DNA of 64,000 nt. Source: Rouxiella chamberiensis. Lineage in GTDB: Bacteria > Pseudomonadota > Gammaproteobacteria > Enterobacterales > Enterobacteriaceae. The stretch is taken from assembly GCF_026967475.1 (NCBI RefSeq), contig NZ_CP114058.1, positions 2,356,001 to 2,420,000 of the forward strand, given 5' to 3'. Shown in pieces: positions 40,927-51,627 of the stretch. The notes beneath the pieces are model-generated. The model saw only the letters and a program-made list of their open reading frames with translations. It was not told the DNA's origin and made no database searches. The translations under genes and the position numbers were made by a program. How positions within the stretch are numbered: position 1 is the stretch's first letter; each line of letters opens with the position of its first letter.

Positions 40927-42186
40927 TCAGGAGGAGCGAGAGACTTTCTGCGGCGATTTTTCGGCCAGTTCCCACCCCTCACCCCAGAGTTGCGCCAAGG
41001 CGGCGGGAATATTTTTAACGCTCACCCGTGTCGCGCCTTGCCACTGCGCAAAACGACTGATGGCGTCGGCCACGTCTTTGGCCCGACGTTTACCCACGCT
41101 GACGCCGGTTTCAAGATGCAGACTCTTGATTTCGAGCACGCCGAGCTTGCGATGCATCTTGGCATCGGTGCGCCCGATAATTTCGCCTCTATTGAGGATA
41201 GGCAAGGTGAAATAGCCGTATTTGCGCTTGGCTTCGGGGGTGTAACATTCGATCCGATAGTCGAAATCAAACAGCTCCAGCGCCCTTTTTCGATCCCAGA
41301 CTACCGGATCAAAAGGCGACAATAGCGTAGTCACGGAAGATCCGATCCTGCCGATCGCGGCCTGTTCGAGAAGAGGGACATAATCACAATGCACATACAG
41401 CGGCGCGGCAAAACCTGCCACCTCGACGGGAACGATCAACTGACGTTCCAGCAACTTAGCCGTTAGCTGTTTGATATTGATGCGCTTTAGACGATAGTAG
41501 TCGGCCAGCCACTCGATTTTGAAGATCCCGAGCGCCTGCGCCGAGCGGCACAGCATCTGGAATTCGGCCTCGGCTTTCGTCAGCGCCTGCGCGGCGTCGT
41601 CCCAATCCGGAAGAATGTTTTTACGCAGATCATAGACGCGGTGAAAATGACGTCTTTCGGACACCATCAACTCGCCGCGGGTGAACAGGCTTTCCAGATG
41701 TCGCTTGTGTGGTTTCCAGTCCCACCAGCCGCTGCTGCCGCGTTTATCGGCGGTGAAATCGGCGGAACGCACCGGACCTTTCTCCGCGATATGCTGCAAC
41801 AGCGCCTGAATATCGGCCTGATGTTCGTCAAACCAGGCTTGGTTGAACTTCCAGCCCATGCCCTGCGGATCCAACATGCGATGGCGCAGCAGGCGATAAT
41901 CCTCAACGGGAATAAAACAGGCTTCATGCGCCCAGTATTCAAAGAGTTGGCGCTCAAACAGGGCCTTCTCAAGCCATTGCTGCGGATAACGGCCCAGACG
42001 GCTGAACAGCACCAGATAGGGGCTGCGCGCCACGACGCTGATGGTGTCTATCTGCAGCAGGGACATTTTCTGAATGCAGGTGAGCACATCGGCGTAAGTC
42101 GCAGAACGTGTCAAAGGTTTGTCGAGTTGTTGAGCGGTAAGGTGAAGCGCACGAGCGGCAGAGAGGGAAAGACTGGAAGTAGGCAT
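40927..42186 (-). CDS. ycaQ: YcaQ, winged-helix DNA glycosylase for interstrand cross-links
   Basis: 419 residues (E. coli 410). HTH_42/AlkZ-like family of three tandem winged helices. Conserved blocks: [60 protein letters not shown] and [20 protein letters not shown] with family-typical charged residues. E. coli YcaQ unhooks alkylated bases and nitrogen-mustard cross-links. It lies downstream of csp and upstream of ycaR on the same strand. Confidence 0.93.
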   Translation of the reverse strand: MPTSSLSLSAARALHLTAQQLDKPLTRSATYADVLTCIQKMSLLQIDTISVVARSPYLVLFSRLGRYPQQWLEKALFERQLFEYWAHEACFIPVEDYRLLRHRMLDPQGMGWKFNQAWFDEHQADIQALLQHIAEKGPVRSADFTADKRGSSGWWDWKPHKRHLESLFTRGELMVSERRHFHRVYDLRKNILPDWDDAAQALTKAEAEFQMLCRSAQALGIFKIEWLADYYRLKRINIKQLTAKLLERQLIVPVEVAGFAAPLYVHCDYVPLLEQAAIGRIGSSVTTLLSPFDPVVWDRKRALELFDFDYRIECYTPEAKRKYGYFTLPILNRGEIIGRTDAKMHRKLGVLEIKSLHLETGVSVGKRRAKDVADAISRFAQWQGATRVSVKNIPAALAQLWGEGWELAEKSPQKVSRSS

Positions 42187-42383
42187 ATCGATATCCGTCA
42201 GTAGCAGCTAACGCCCAATCCTTTTTTAAGAAACCGGCGCGTAAAACAGTAGGCGGATATCGATAACACATTTTTATCAGGGGGTAAAATTTACCGCCGC
42301 TGTTTGAGAAAAACGTAGGGTAAAACTGTTACAAACACAATGTCGCGCATTTCGTTTCTGCGCCACTCAGCAAAAGTAATGAC

Positions 42384-42596
42384 TTAGAAAGCAATAACGT
42401 CGGCTGCTGCCTGACCGTGAGTCGAGCTGTTGTAAACCGTATATTCTACGCTTTGACCGGCATTCAGAGATTTATTACGTGTATTGGCAATTGAACTGCG
42501 GCTAACGTAGATTTCTGAAGAACCATCGAGTGGAGAAATGAAACCATAACCTTTGGTCTGATTGAACCATTTCACTAAACCCATTTTTAACATCAT
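42384..42596 (-). CDS. Cold-shock-domain protein with an altered RNP2 motif
   Basis: 70 residues: one cold-shock domain starting MMLKMGLVKWFNQTKGYGFI. RNP1 (KGYGFI) is near consensus. RNP2, usually VFVHFSAI, is here IYVSRSSI, so the aromatic and His positions that stack on RNA are partly lost. The overall type resembles the divergent enteric Csp proteins rather than CspA/CspE, and I do not assign a gene letter. Start at 42596 is supported by AAGGA about 10 nt upstream; the next codon is also ATG. Located between lpxK and ycaQ, where E. coli has no gene. A 523-bp gap precedes it. Confidence 0.85.
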   Translation of the reverse strand: MMLKMGLVKWFNQTKGYGFISPLDGSSEIYVSRSSIANTRNKSLNAGQSVEYTVYNSSTHGQAAADVIAF

Positions 42597-43119
42597 ATTA
42601 TTTCTATCCTTTTTTTCGGGCATCCATGACAACGCTTTTTTATTATTGTTCGGATGCGCTTGCCCATACTAAAGTTATTCTTATAAGAACCTCTAATGAG
42701 CAATATTAATCCACTTTTTCGTGGAGAGTGTTTCGATTCAAACGCCGCATCACGTATGTTTTACGGGTTAACCGACGATAATTTGCTGTCTTTCATCCAG
42801 AAAAACACAAACATCACCTAGTAGGACCACGCCATTAAACATTAGTTCACGAAGCTTGATTCATCAAGTTTTGCCAGCGGCAAATACGGCCATTTTTTGG
42901 AAAGGTTACTTATGGGAGGTACTCAGGAGGTTCGTCTTTTTAGCGGAAACTTTTCGGTAAAGACCGGAAGATACGTTTAGGGAGGAACAACTAGTTACTA
43001 GGGTTAACAACGCTTCTTGGAGGGTGGTTAACGATAATGTCTCATAAATAGCTCTGCAAACACAGGCCGAGGCGTATTAACTCATAATTAACAATCGCGG
43101 TCAAGTTTTCGACAAAGAA
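42597..43119. other. Long csp-lpxK intergenic region with hairpins and a GGA-rich plus strand
   Basis: 523 bp. On the minus strand it can hold the csp promoter and a long leader, as is usual for cold-shock genes; TTCTTATAAGAA (42678-42689) is a perfect palindrome in it. Short hairpins CTTGATtcATCAAG and TTGCCagcGGCAA lie at 42852-42885. From 42895 to 43030 the plus strand carries eight GGA motifs, four as GGAGG, and a 22-codon frame (42912-42980) behind AAAGG. No terminator was seen. What it encodes, if anything, is unclear. Confidence 0.45.
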
Positions 43120-44108
43120 TTATTTCCTGTCGGCGGCAAGTGCGGCGATTCTCTGAAGCAGATTTTCACGGTCGGCCTCGCCAAACTGGGCGTCTACAGG
43201 CAAATACCACCAGTTTTCGCGGGCAAAGCTGCGGCATTTTACCGCGTCCTTTTCCGTCATCAACAGGGTTTGTCCTGACGTCGTCAAGGCCTCAAGCTGT
43301 GCGACATCAAAGGCCTGATGATCGGCAAAGGCGACTTCTTTTGCGGCGTCAGGCCTAACTGGTGAAGCGTGGCGAAGAAACGCGGGGGATGACCAATGCC
43401 CGCCATCGCCACCACGTCATTCAATGCATCAGCCTGGCGCTTTTCGCCGGTCAGCAGATTGACCGCATAACCAGGCTGCAAGCGCATGCCGATTTCACTG
43501 CCCTGCGCCTTACCTTCGCCGTTGACAATCACCGCATCCACAGTGCGCAGCCGTGAAGCTCTCTCGCGCATCGGCCCGGCAGGCAGCCAGTGACCGTTGC
43601 CAAAACGACGCACGCCGTCAACGACCACAATTTCGAAGTCGCGCTGCAAGGCGTAATGCTGCAAACCATCATCGGTGACGATAAGGTCCACCGGCGAGGC
43701 GGCAAGCAGTGCCCTGACGGCATCGGCCCGTACAGGCGAGACAGCGACCGACGCACCGGTGCGTTGAAAAATCAGCACCGGTTCATCACCGGCCTGCGAC
43801 GTGGCCGTGTTTTCATTCAGCAGCAGCGGATAGCGCTCGGCCTTGCCGCCGTAACCTCGCGACACCACACCCACGCGCAGACCGCGCTGCTGCAACTGTT
43901 CGACCAGCCAGATAACCACAGGCGTTTTACCGTTGCCGCCTGCGGTCAGATTGCCGACCACCACAACAGGCACAGGAGCACGCCAGCTTTTCTTCCAGCC
44001 TTTCTGATAACTGAATCGCAGCACCTGCGTCACCAATCCATACAGCCAGCTCAAAGGAAGCAGCAGGAGATACAGTGCGGATTGGCCCGACCAGATGCGC
44101 TCAATCAT
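43120..44108 (-). CDS. lpxK: LpxK, tetraacyldisaccharide 4'-kinase (frameshifted in this sequence)
   Basis: Adds the 4'-phosphate to the lipid A precursor at the inner membrane. N-terminal membrane anchor ([17 protein letters not shown]) and Walker [16 protein letters not shown], then SRGYGG and [11 protein letters not shown]. The frame breaks at TPQK: the T run at 43339-43342 has four bases where five restore [20 protein letters not shown]. That gives the expected end with [15 protein letters not shown] and NWWYLPVDA and a stop at 43120. Repaired length 329 (E. coli 328). Essential in relatives. Its ATG overlaps the repaired msbA stop (ATGA). Confidence 0.94.
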
Positions 44109-45852
44109 TGGCCGAACTGCATCCGGTGAAGCTGGGCATAAGCCCCCGCAATTCCAGCAATTCGCTGTGCGCGCCACGTTCCACCACGCGACCGTCTTCC
44201 ACCACCAGAATCTGATCGGCTTTTTCGATAGTCGACAGGCGGTGTGCAATAACCAGCGAGGTACGGTTTTTCTGAAGCTCGTCGAGGGCTGACTGAATGG
44301 CCCGCTCGGATTCGGTATCCAGCGCCGAGGTCGCTTCGTCAAGAATCAGCACCGGCGAATCTCGCAGCAAGGCACGGGCGATGGCGATACGCTGACGTTG
44401 ACCACCGGAGAGCAGCACGCCGTTTTCACCAATCACCGTATCCAGACCGTTTTCCATCTTGTTGATGAAGTCCATCGCGTGCGCCATTGTCGCTGCGCGT
44501 TCAACATCTTCACGGCTGTACTTTTCGGTACGGGCATAGGCGATGTTATTGGCGATGGTGTCGTTAAACAGGTGAACGTTCTGCGATACCAGGGCCACCT
44601 GATCGCGCAGGGATGACAGCGTGTATTCACGTAAGTCATGACCGTCGAGCAGAATCTCGCCCTGCTGAATATCATAGAAACGCGTCATCAGGTTGGCGAT
44701 GGTCGATTTACCCGAACCCGAGCGCCCTACCAGCGCAACGGTTTTACCCGCCGGAATATCGAAGGAGATATCACGCAGGGCCGGTTTTTCGCTGCTGCCA
44801 TAGCTAAAGGTGACATTCTTGAATTCGATGTCGCCTTTGGCGCGTTCAACGGTCAACTTGCCTTCGTCTTTTTCCTGTTCCATATCCAGAATGGAGAACA
44901 GGGTCTGACAGGCCGCCATACCGCGCTGGAACTGGGCATTGACGTTGGTCAGCGATTTCAGCGGACGCATCAGCGCAATCATTGACGAGAACACGACGGT
45001 AATGGTCCCGGCGGTCAAGGTTTCCATCACGGACGGGAAGCTCGCCGCGTAAAGCACGAAGGCCAGTGCCAGCGAGGCAATCAGCTGAATGATCGGGTCG
45101 GAAATCGACGAGGCAGACACCAGACGCATGCCCTGACGGCGCATATGGTTGCTGACTTTGTCGAAGCGCTCGGTTTCGATGGACTGACCACCAAAAATCA
45201 GCACTTCTTTATGGCCTTTCAGCATTTGTTCGGCGCTGGTCGTGACCTGCCCCATTGTATTCTGCATGTTTTTGCTGATGTTGCGAAAACGCTTGGACAC
45301 AACGCGGATCACTGTCGAAACGATAGGCGCGATAACCACGAGGATCACCGACAGCTGCCAGCTGTAGTAGAACATCATGATAAACAGACCGATAATCGAG
45401 GCCCCTTCACGCACAACGGTCACCAGCGCACTGGAAGACGAAGACGCAACCTGCTCGGAGTCATAGGTGATGCGCGACAGCAATGTTCCGGTAGACTGCT
45501 GGTCGAAGAAGGCCACCGGCATTCTCATCATGTGACCAAACAGACGACGACGCATCTGCATCACCACTTTGCCGGATACCCAGGAAATACAGTAACTCGA
45601 GATATAGCCACTGACACCACGCACCAGCATCAAGCCGATAACGACCAGCGGCATCCACATCAAAACGGAGCGGTCAGTCTTGCCGAAGCCATCATCCAGA
45701 AGCGGCTTGAGCAGCGATAGCATGAGGGTATCACCGGCGGCATTGACCACCAGCGCGATAGCTGCGGCAATAAGCCCAGCTCTAAAGGGAGTGATCATCG
45801 GCCAGAGGCGACGGAACGTCTGCCAGGTGGAGAGATCTTTATCATTCATCAT
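44105..45852 (-). CDS. msbA: MsbA, lipid A-core flippase (frameshift near the C-terminus)
   Basis: An ABC exporter with a six-helix membrane half (about 1-340) and an ATPase half: Walker [10 protein letters not shown], signature [16 protein letters not shown], Walker [12 protein letters not shown], switch His in IAHRLS. It flips lipid A-core across the inner membrane. As printed the tail reads [15 protein letters not shown]. The C run at 44143-44147 has five bases where six restore [14 protein letters not shown] and a stop at 44105. The repaired protein has 582 residues, exactly the E. coli length, and overlaps lpxK by ATGA instead of eight bases. Essential gene; sequence error likely. Confidence 0.95.
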
Positions 45853-45888
45853 GCAATTAACCAGCAGCGAAATAAACAGCGGCCTATT

Positions 45889-48176
45889 CTACTCATTATC
45901 TCCCCCAACACCAAACCACTGATGGTACCAACGTGGCATTAATTGTTCACGCAGGCCCTTAATTACCCAATAATTGTCGAAAAAGAAAGCGCCAAGCTGG
46001 CCTGAATGCGCGGTGTCGCGCCAAATTATCCCGCTGGACCGATAGCGTTGTTTTATTTTTTCGGCCGGTAAACGCCAGACATTGAATCGCGAGGCCGATG
46101 CCACGGCCACCTCCGGGTTTACTGCGCGCAGAAAGGGGGCGATTGACGAGGTTCTGCTGCCGTGGTGCGGCACCTGCAAAAGGTTGGCTTCAAGCGCCTT
46201 TCTGTTCTGTTTAATCAATGCGGTTTCGGCCTGGCGTTCTATATCTCCGCTCAGTAACAGGCTGAATTTACCATCGCTGACCTTTATGACGCAGCTGGCA
46301 TTGTTGTCGGCATAGTCTTTGATATCAGGCGGCCACAGTACGGTGAAATCCAGCGCCTGCCAGCGCCATTGCTGCCCGCGTATGCAGGGTAGCGTGTTTT
46401 TTCCGGCAAAGGAGGTACGCAGGCTGGCGTTCGGGAAGGCAGCACGCATAATCTCGGTACCGCCGTGATGGTCAAGATGGCTATGACTGACAATTATCTG
46501 GTCAAGGGCAATATTGCGCCATTGAAGGTAAGGCAGAATCTGCCTCTGCGCCATTGACCCACCCTCCCAGCGGTTTCCGGTATCAAACAATACGCCTCGG
46601 CCGTTCTTTTCAATCAGTAGCGACAACCCGTGACCGACGTCGAGCATATCGACTCGCCAATTCTCTTTACCGCCCGAGGGCCGCCAGAAAAAAGGGCCCC
46701 GCACAGCGCCAGCAACGAGGCTAGATGTGTGCGATACCATCCCATACGCCAGACAATCACCCCAAACCAGCCCGCCAGGCAAAACGCCATTGCGCCCTCC
46801 CCCAACGGTAACCAGAAGCGCTCCGCGTGTTCCAGCCCGTAAATAACCCCCTTGAGGCTGGTGTCGGCAAGTGACCACAGCAGCTGGCTGAGCGGTTGCA
46901 CCCCATCAGTCGGAAAATGGTCGAGAAACAACGCGGTCAACACCAAGGGGACGGTAAACAGCGACACGATAGGTACCGCCCAGAGATTGGCAAACAGCGA
47001 GGCGGCGCTCAGGCCGTGAAAAAGCCCAATCTGCATCGGCAGCAGTAAAAGGGTCATGCCCAGTTGCAGATGTAACCAGCGCATCCACGCCCATTGCCAG
47101 CGGCGGGAAAAGCGCGCAGGAAGCGGTGCCCATTGATACCAGAAGATAAGTCCGGCTACCGCGAAACAGGACAGCCAGAAACTGTCGGAAAGCATCCCTA
47201 AAGGATCGCCGAACATCAACAAGGCAACACCCCAGCTCCAGACCTGCCAGGGATGACAGCGCATTCTGCCCAACCGCAAAATTAGCCACAGCGTGATTGC
47301 CAGCGCCGCACGCATGGCGGGCGGATTAACTCCTGACAACCAGGTGTAATAGAGCATCGCCGCCCCGCCGAGTAATAGCGGAAAGCGATAATCGATGAAT
47401 CGCATCGGCAGCAAAAATTGCAGTGCGCGGGCAATCAGCCAGCCCATCATTGCCGCCACGCCGATGTGCAGACCGGAAATCGCCATCAGGTGAGCCGTAC
47501 CGGTGACCTTGAACAACTGATTAACCTGCTGGTCGATAAGCCCCCTCTCGCCAAAGGCCAGCGCCAGCAGAATGGGCTGGGTGCTCAGGGTTGTGGTCTG
47601 ACTCTGCACCTCGGTCAGCCGCTTTTGGCGAAGCGAACAGTCTTCGGATAACCGCTGCGCCGCATTGACGCGTCCGGTCAGTGTCTGCCGATTCGCTACC
47701 GCCCACCGCTGGCCGTCAAAGCCGCCGAGATTAAGCTGACTGTGCACCGGCCGTAAACTCATGCTCAACAACCAGCGCTGGCCGGCACAGTAAGGGCCTA
47801 TTCCTTCACTGGAGATTCTGGCAGAAAGCGGCGGAAAAACCCGTTCTCCGTTGATCTCCTTTAATGCAATCACCAGACTATGACTGCCCTCGCGCTGAAG
47901 GCTGGCGCTTTTTATTTCTGCCACCACCTGCTGCCTTGCGCCCGAAAAATGGGCCGTTTGCTGCAAAATCTGGCCTGCATGACTCGTGGCCCAAAGCAGG
48001 GCCAGCACACTCACGCACAGCAATTTGCTCACTCTGAAAGGTAAAGCCCCCGCGATACAGGCCAGCAGAAAAAGTCCGATCTTTTGATAGAAGCCAGGCA
48101 AATCCGGCAGTACCGTCAGTGGCAGGATGCCCGCGATCAGCGCCAGTGCCAACTGGGTGAAGGTCAACGTGATCAT
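45889..48176 (-). CDS. comEC: ComEC (YcaI), DNA-uptake channel homologue (frameshifted in this sequence)
   Basis: Polytopic inner-membrane protein. The N-terminal DUF4131 region and Competence domain (GTAHLMAISGLHIGVAAMMG) carry about ten helices. The C-terminal metallo-beta-lactamase domain has DVGHGLSLL, DTGNRWEGG and SHSHLDHHGG. The frame breaks at CGAL: the A run at 46688-46693 has six bases where seven join CGALFFWRPSGGKENWRVDM. Repaired length 762 (E. coli 754). ComEC homologues translocate single-stranded DNA; in enterics natural uptake is weak, so its role here is open. It lies between ihfB and msbA. Confidence 0.92.
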
Positions 48177-48357
48177 TTCTATCCTTGGAATTTTCAGCCG
48201 ACAGGGTGAGTATCAAGAGCATCTTGGTGCAAAAGGAGTGTTGCGGAGAGGCGGAAACAAGGCAATCTGCAAATCGGGGCGCTGCGAGGCATTACGCAAA
48301 ATAAAAAGAGAGTTTCAGTGCGGCGACAAATTTGCCCGAGACGGGATGTCAAAGCGC

Positions 48358-48388
48358 AAAAAAACGGTGCCCGTGAGGACACCGTTTT
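48358..48388 (-). terminator. Terminator after ihfB
   Basis: On the minus strand AAAACGGTG, a 10-nt loop, then CACCGTTTTTTT, about 40 bp past the ihfB stop. Confidence 0.88.
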
Positions 48389-48426
48389 GTTCGCTTTAGG
48401 CAGACATTCACGCCAGGGGAAACCCC

Positions 48427-48711
48427 TTAGCTGTAAATGTTCGCACGGTCGCGTAACTCTTTACCTGGCTTGAAGTGAGGAACGTACTTGCCGTCCAGCT
48501 CAACTTTGTCGCCCGTTTTCGGGTTACGTCCCACGCGCGGAGCACGGTAGTGAAGAGAAAAACTGCCAAACCCGCGGATTTCGATGCGTTCTCCATCAGC
48601 TAAGGTTGCAGCCATATGTTCTAGCATCTCTTTCACGGCATCCTCAACGGCTTTCGCCGGAACATGAGAGTGCTGGCCAGCAAGTCTTTCAATGAGTTCA
48701 GACTTGGTCAT
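48427..48711 (-). CDS. ihfB: Integration host factor beta subunit
   Basis: 94 residues, the E. coli length. It starts [20 protein letters not shown]. The beta-arm with [10 protein letters not shown] holds the conserved Pro that wedges into DNA. Together with IhfA it bends DNA sharply at specific sites. It follows rpsA on the same strand, as in E. coli, and is closed by the hairpin at 48358-48388. Confidence 0.98.
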   Translation of the reverse strand: MTKSELIERLAGQHSHVPAKAVEDAVKEMLEHMAATLADGERIEIRGFGSFSLHYRAPRVGRNPKTGDKVELDGKYVPHFKPGKELRDRANIYS

Positions 48712-48786
48712 ATAACCTCCAAGCTTTGCAGCTAAACTACCGTTATAGGCGCGGTCACCAATAAATTGGCCACCGCTACCCGTTTA

Positions 48787-50460
48787 TTACTCGCCTTTTG
48801 CCGCTTTGAAAGCTTCAGCCATTGCGTTGGAGAAGTTGCTTTCGTCTGGCTTGTTGTTAACCACAGCGATTGCATCTTTCTCGTCTGCTTCGTCCTTGGC
48901 ACGGACAGACAGGCTTACAACGCGGTTCTTACGGTCAACACCAGTGAATTTAGCTTCTACTTCATCACCAACGTTCAGAACCAGAGTTGCGTCTTCAATA
49001 CGGTCGCGAGAAGCTTCAGAAGCACGCAGGTAACCTTCTACGCCGCCTGCTAATTCAACTGTAGCACCTTTAGCGTCAACTGCAGTTACTTTACCAGTAA
49101 CAATAGTACCTTTCTTGTTTACAGACAGGTAGTTATTGAACGGGTCTTCTGCAAGTTGCTTAACGCCCAGGGAGATACGCTCACGTTCTGCGTCAACCTG
49201 CAGAACAACAGCTGCGATTTCGTCGCCTTTTTTGTATTCACGTACTGCTTCTTCGCCTGCAACGTTCCAGGAGATGTCAGACAGGTGAACCAGGCCGTCG
49301 ATGCCGCCGTCCAGACCAATGAAGATACCGAAGTCAGTGATTGACTTGATTTTACCTTCAACACGGTCGTTCTTGTTGTGAGTTTCTGCGAACTGCTGCC
49401 ATGGGTTAGCTTTACACTGCTTCAGACCCAGGGAGATACGACGACGTTCTTCGTCGATGTCCAGAACCATAACTTCCACTACGTCACCAACGTTAACAAC
49501 TTTGGATGGGTGGATGTTTTTGTTGGTCCAGTCCATTTCGGACACGTGTACCAGGCCTTCAACGCCTTCTTCGATTTCTACGAAGCAGCCGTAATCAGTC
49601 AGGTTGGTTACACGACCAGTCAGCTTGGTGCTTTCTGGGTAACGTTTAGCGATAGCAACCCATGGATCTTCGCCCAGCTGTTTCAAGCCAAGGGAAACAC
49701 GAGTACGCTCACGGTCGAATTTCAGAACTTTAACAGTGATTTCGTCGCCAACATTCACGATCTCGCTTGGGTGCTTAACGCGCTTCCAAGCCATGTCTGT
49801 GATGTGCAGCAGGCCGTCAACACCGCCCAGATCAACGAAGGCGCCGTAGTCAGTGAGGTTCTTGACGATACCTTTGACTTCCATGCCTTCCTGCAGGTTT
49901 TCCAGCAGCTGATCGCGCTCTGCGCTGTTCTCGGACTCAATTACTGCACGACGAGAAACAACAACGTTGTTGCGCTTCTGGTCCAGCTTGATGACTTTGA
50001 ACTCAAGATCTTTGCCTTCGAGGTGCAGAGTGTCGCGAACAGGACGCACGTCTACCAGTGAACCTGGCAGGAACGCACGAATACCGTTCAGCTCAACAGT
50101 GAAACCGCCTTTAACTTTACCGTTGATAACACCGGTAACAGTTGCAGCTTCTTCGTAAGCTTTTTCCAGCATCAGCCATGCTTCATGACGCTTGGCTTTC
50201 TCACGGGACAGCAGAGTTTCACCGAAGCCGTCTTCAACAGCGTCAAGTGCAACGTCAACTTCGTCGCCAACCTGGATTTCCAGTTCGCCCTGTGCGTTTT
50301 TGAACTGCTCTGCCGGAATAGCAGACTCAGACTTCAGACCGGCGTCAACCAGTACGACGTCTTTGTCGATAGACACAACAACACCACGAACGATTGAACC
50401 CGGACGAGTTTCGATTGTTTGTAAGGATTCTTCAAAGAGTTGAGCAAAAGATTCAGTCAT
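48787..50460 (-). CDS. rpsA: Ribosomal protein S1
   Basis: 557 residues from the ATG at 50460, exactly the E. coli length. Six S1 OB-fold repeats; the first two bind the ribosome and the last four bind mRNA. The repeats show the pattern [14 protein letters not shown]..., [45 protein letters not shown]. No GGAG-type ribosome binding site precedes the ATG (AAAGATTATCAAT), matching the special initiation and autoregulation known for rpsA. The reading frame extends 12 codons further upstream, without homology. Confidence 0.98.
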   Translation of the reverse strand: MTESFAQLFEESLQTIETRPGSIVRGVVVSIDKDVVLVDAGLKSESAIPAEQFKNAQGELEIQVGDEVDVALDAVEDGFGETLLSREKAKRHEAWLMLEKAYEEAATVTGVINGKVKGGFTVELNGIRAFLPGSLVDVRPVRDTLHLEGKDLEFKVIKLDQKRNNVVVSRRAVIESENSAERDQLLENLQEGMEVKGIVKNLTDYGAFVDLGGVDGLLHITDMAWKRVKHPSEIVNVGDEITVKVLKFDRERTRVSLGLKQLGEDPWVAIAKRYPESTKLTGRVTNLTDYGCFVEIEEGVEGLVHVSEMDWTNKNIHPSKVVNVGDVVEVMVLDIDEERRRISLGLKQCKANPWQQFAETHNKNDRVEGKIKSITDFGIFIGLDGGIDGLVHLSDISWNVAGEEAVREYKKGDEIAAVVLQVDAERERISLGVKQLAEDPFNNYLSVNKKGTIVTGKVTAVDAKGATVELAGGVEGYLRASEASRDRIEDATLVLNVGDEVEAKFTGVDRKNRVVSLSVRAKDEADEKDAIAVVNNKPDESNFSNAMAEAFKAAKGE

Positions 50461-50637
50461 ATTGATAATCTTTAGTTTCTTAAGTTTAACGTCCATCTGG
50501 CTTCATGCTGGATGGGGTTGTTTCAAATGCCCCGCTACCGTCCTGGCTGCGAGGTTAAAAAAAACTGTAGCAAAAACTGGCACTGACTCCCTGTTCTTTA
50601 CAAAAAAGAACGGAGCAGCACCAGAGAGTCGCGTGAA
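50461..50637 (-). promoter_or_regulatory. rpsA leader region
   Basis: The leader has CCATC...GATGG and GTTCTTT...AAAGAAC inverted repeats and lacks a strong ribosome binding site. In E. coli the rpsA leader folds into hairpins that S1 itself binds to limit translation; the same logic is likely here but the fold needs modelling. Confidence 0.45.
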
Positions 50638-51348
50638 TTAACGGCTTTGCCTGACCGGTAATCCTAAAATTTCAGTGGCGTGAGCCAACGCCTTTTCAAT
50701 CACTGCCTCGATGGACATGCTGGTGGAATCCAGCATTAACGCATCCTGCGCAGGAACCAAAGGCGCTATCGACCGATTACGATCGCGGTCATCCCGCTCT
50801 TTTATCTCGGCTAAAAGACGTTCAAAGTTAACACTAAAGCCCTTTTCCTGCAACTGTAGCATTCTTCTGTTTGCACGTTCTTCGGGACTGGCGTCGAGAA
50901 ATATCTTCACCTGGGCTTCCGGAAACACCACGGTACCCATGTCCCGGCCATCCGCAATCAGGCCCGGCATCTCTTTGAAGGCACGCTGACGGCGCAGCAG
51001 CGCTTCGCGAACGCGCGGGAAAGCGGCGGCCTGCGAGGCGGTATTGCCGACAGTCTCGGTGCGGATCTCGTGCGTGACGTCCTCACCTTCAAGTATCACG
51101 CTCAAATGACCGTTATTGGCGACAAAGCGCACGTCGAGGTGGGCAGCCAGCGGCACCAAAGCCTCTTCGGAGACGATATCGACCTGATGATGCAGCGCAG
51201 CCAGCGCCAGAACGCGATAAATGGCCCCGGAATCCAGCAGATGCCAGCCAAAGGCTTCGGCAAGCGCCTTGCAAAGCGTCCCCTTGCCCGCGCCGCTTGG
51301 CCCGTCAACGGTAATCACTGGGGTTATAGACGAGGTCATCGCCGTCAT
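50638..51348 (-). CDS. cmk: Cytidylate kinase
   Basis: 236 residues (E. coli 227). Phosphorylates CMP and dCMP. P-loop [30 protein letters not shown], the RLRQRAF-type lid segment [26 protein letters not shown] and [14 protein letters not shown] are intact. I choose the ATG at 51348, which follows AAAGGAGAGAG closely; an upstream start would bury that site. It lies between aroA and rpsA on the same strand. Confidence 0.97.
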   Translation of the reverse strand: MTAMTSSITPVITVDGPSGAGKGTLCKALAEAFGWHLLDSGAIYRVLALAALHHQVDIVSEEALVPLAAHLDVRFVANNGHLSVILEGEDVTHEIRTETVGNTASQAAAFPRVREALLRRQRAFKEMPGLIADGRDMGTVVFPEAQVKIFLDASPEERANRRMLQLQEKGFSVNFERLLAEIKERDDRDRNRSIAPLVPAQDALMLDSTSMSIEAVIEKALAHATEILGLPVRQSR

Positions 51349-51577
51349 TTCTCTCTCCTTTCGGTGGGGAAAACCCCTCATCGTTAACCCAATGGGGCTA
51401 ATTCAGGTGCAGCATTATACGCTGCCTTTGACCGAACTGTTACCCCGCAGGGCCAAGTTGCAGCAAATAAGCCTGATAACGGTGCGCAACGATTCAAATA
51501 AGCAGCAAAACAGTCAATAAATGTGCAAAACCTCCCACAGTTAAGCACAGGCAGAAAAAAATGAAGGCGACGAGGCT

Positions 51578-51607
51578 AAAAAAAACGGACATCCGAAGAC
51601 GTCCGTT
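51578..51607 (-). terminator. Terminator after aroA
   Basis: On the minus strand AACGGAC gtcttcggat GTCCGTT is followed by a run of T (eight in all with the stem), 20 bp past the aroA stop. It separates serC-aroA from cmk-rpsA. Confidence 0.9.
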
Positions 51608-51627
51608 GAGGATAAATAAGAGGAAAT

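Noticed and set aside
42912..42980. 22-codon frame MGGTQEVRLFSGNFSVKTGR.. on the plus strand
   Set aside because: It has a fair ribosome binding site, but no family, no neighbour on that strand and no terminator; kept only as part of the GGA-rich finding.
51074..51086. GTGACGTCCTCAC inside cmk, one mismatch from the matS consensus bound by MatP
   Set aside because: One mismatch in a degenerate 13-mer is expected by chance, and this part of the chromosome lies outside the Ter domain in E. coli.
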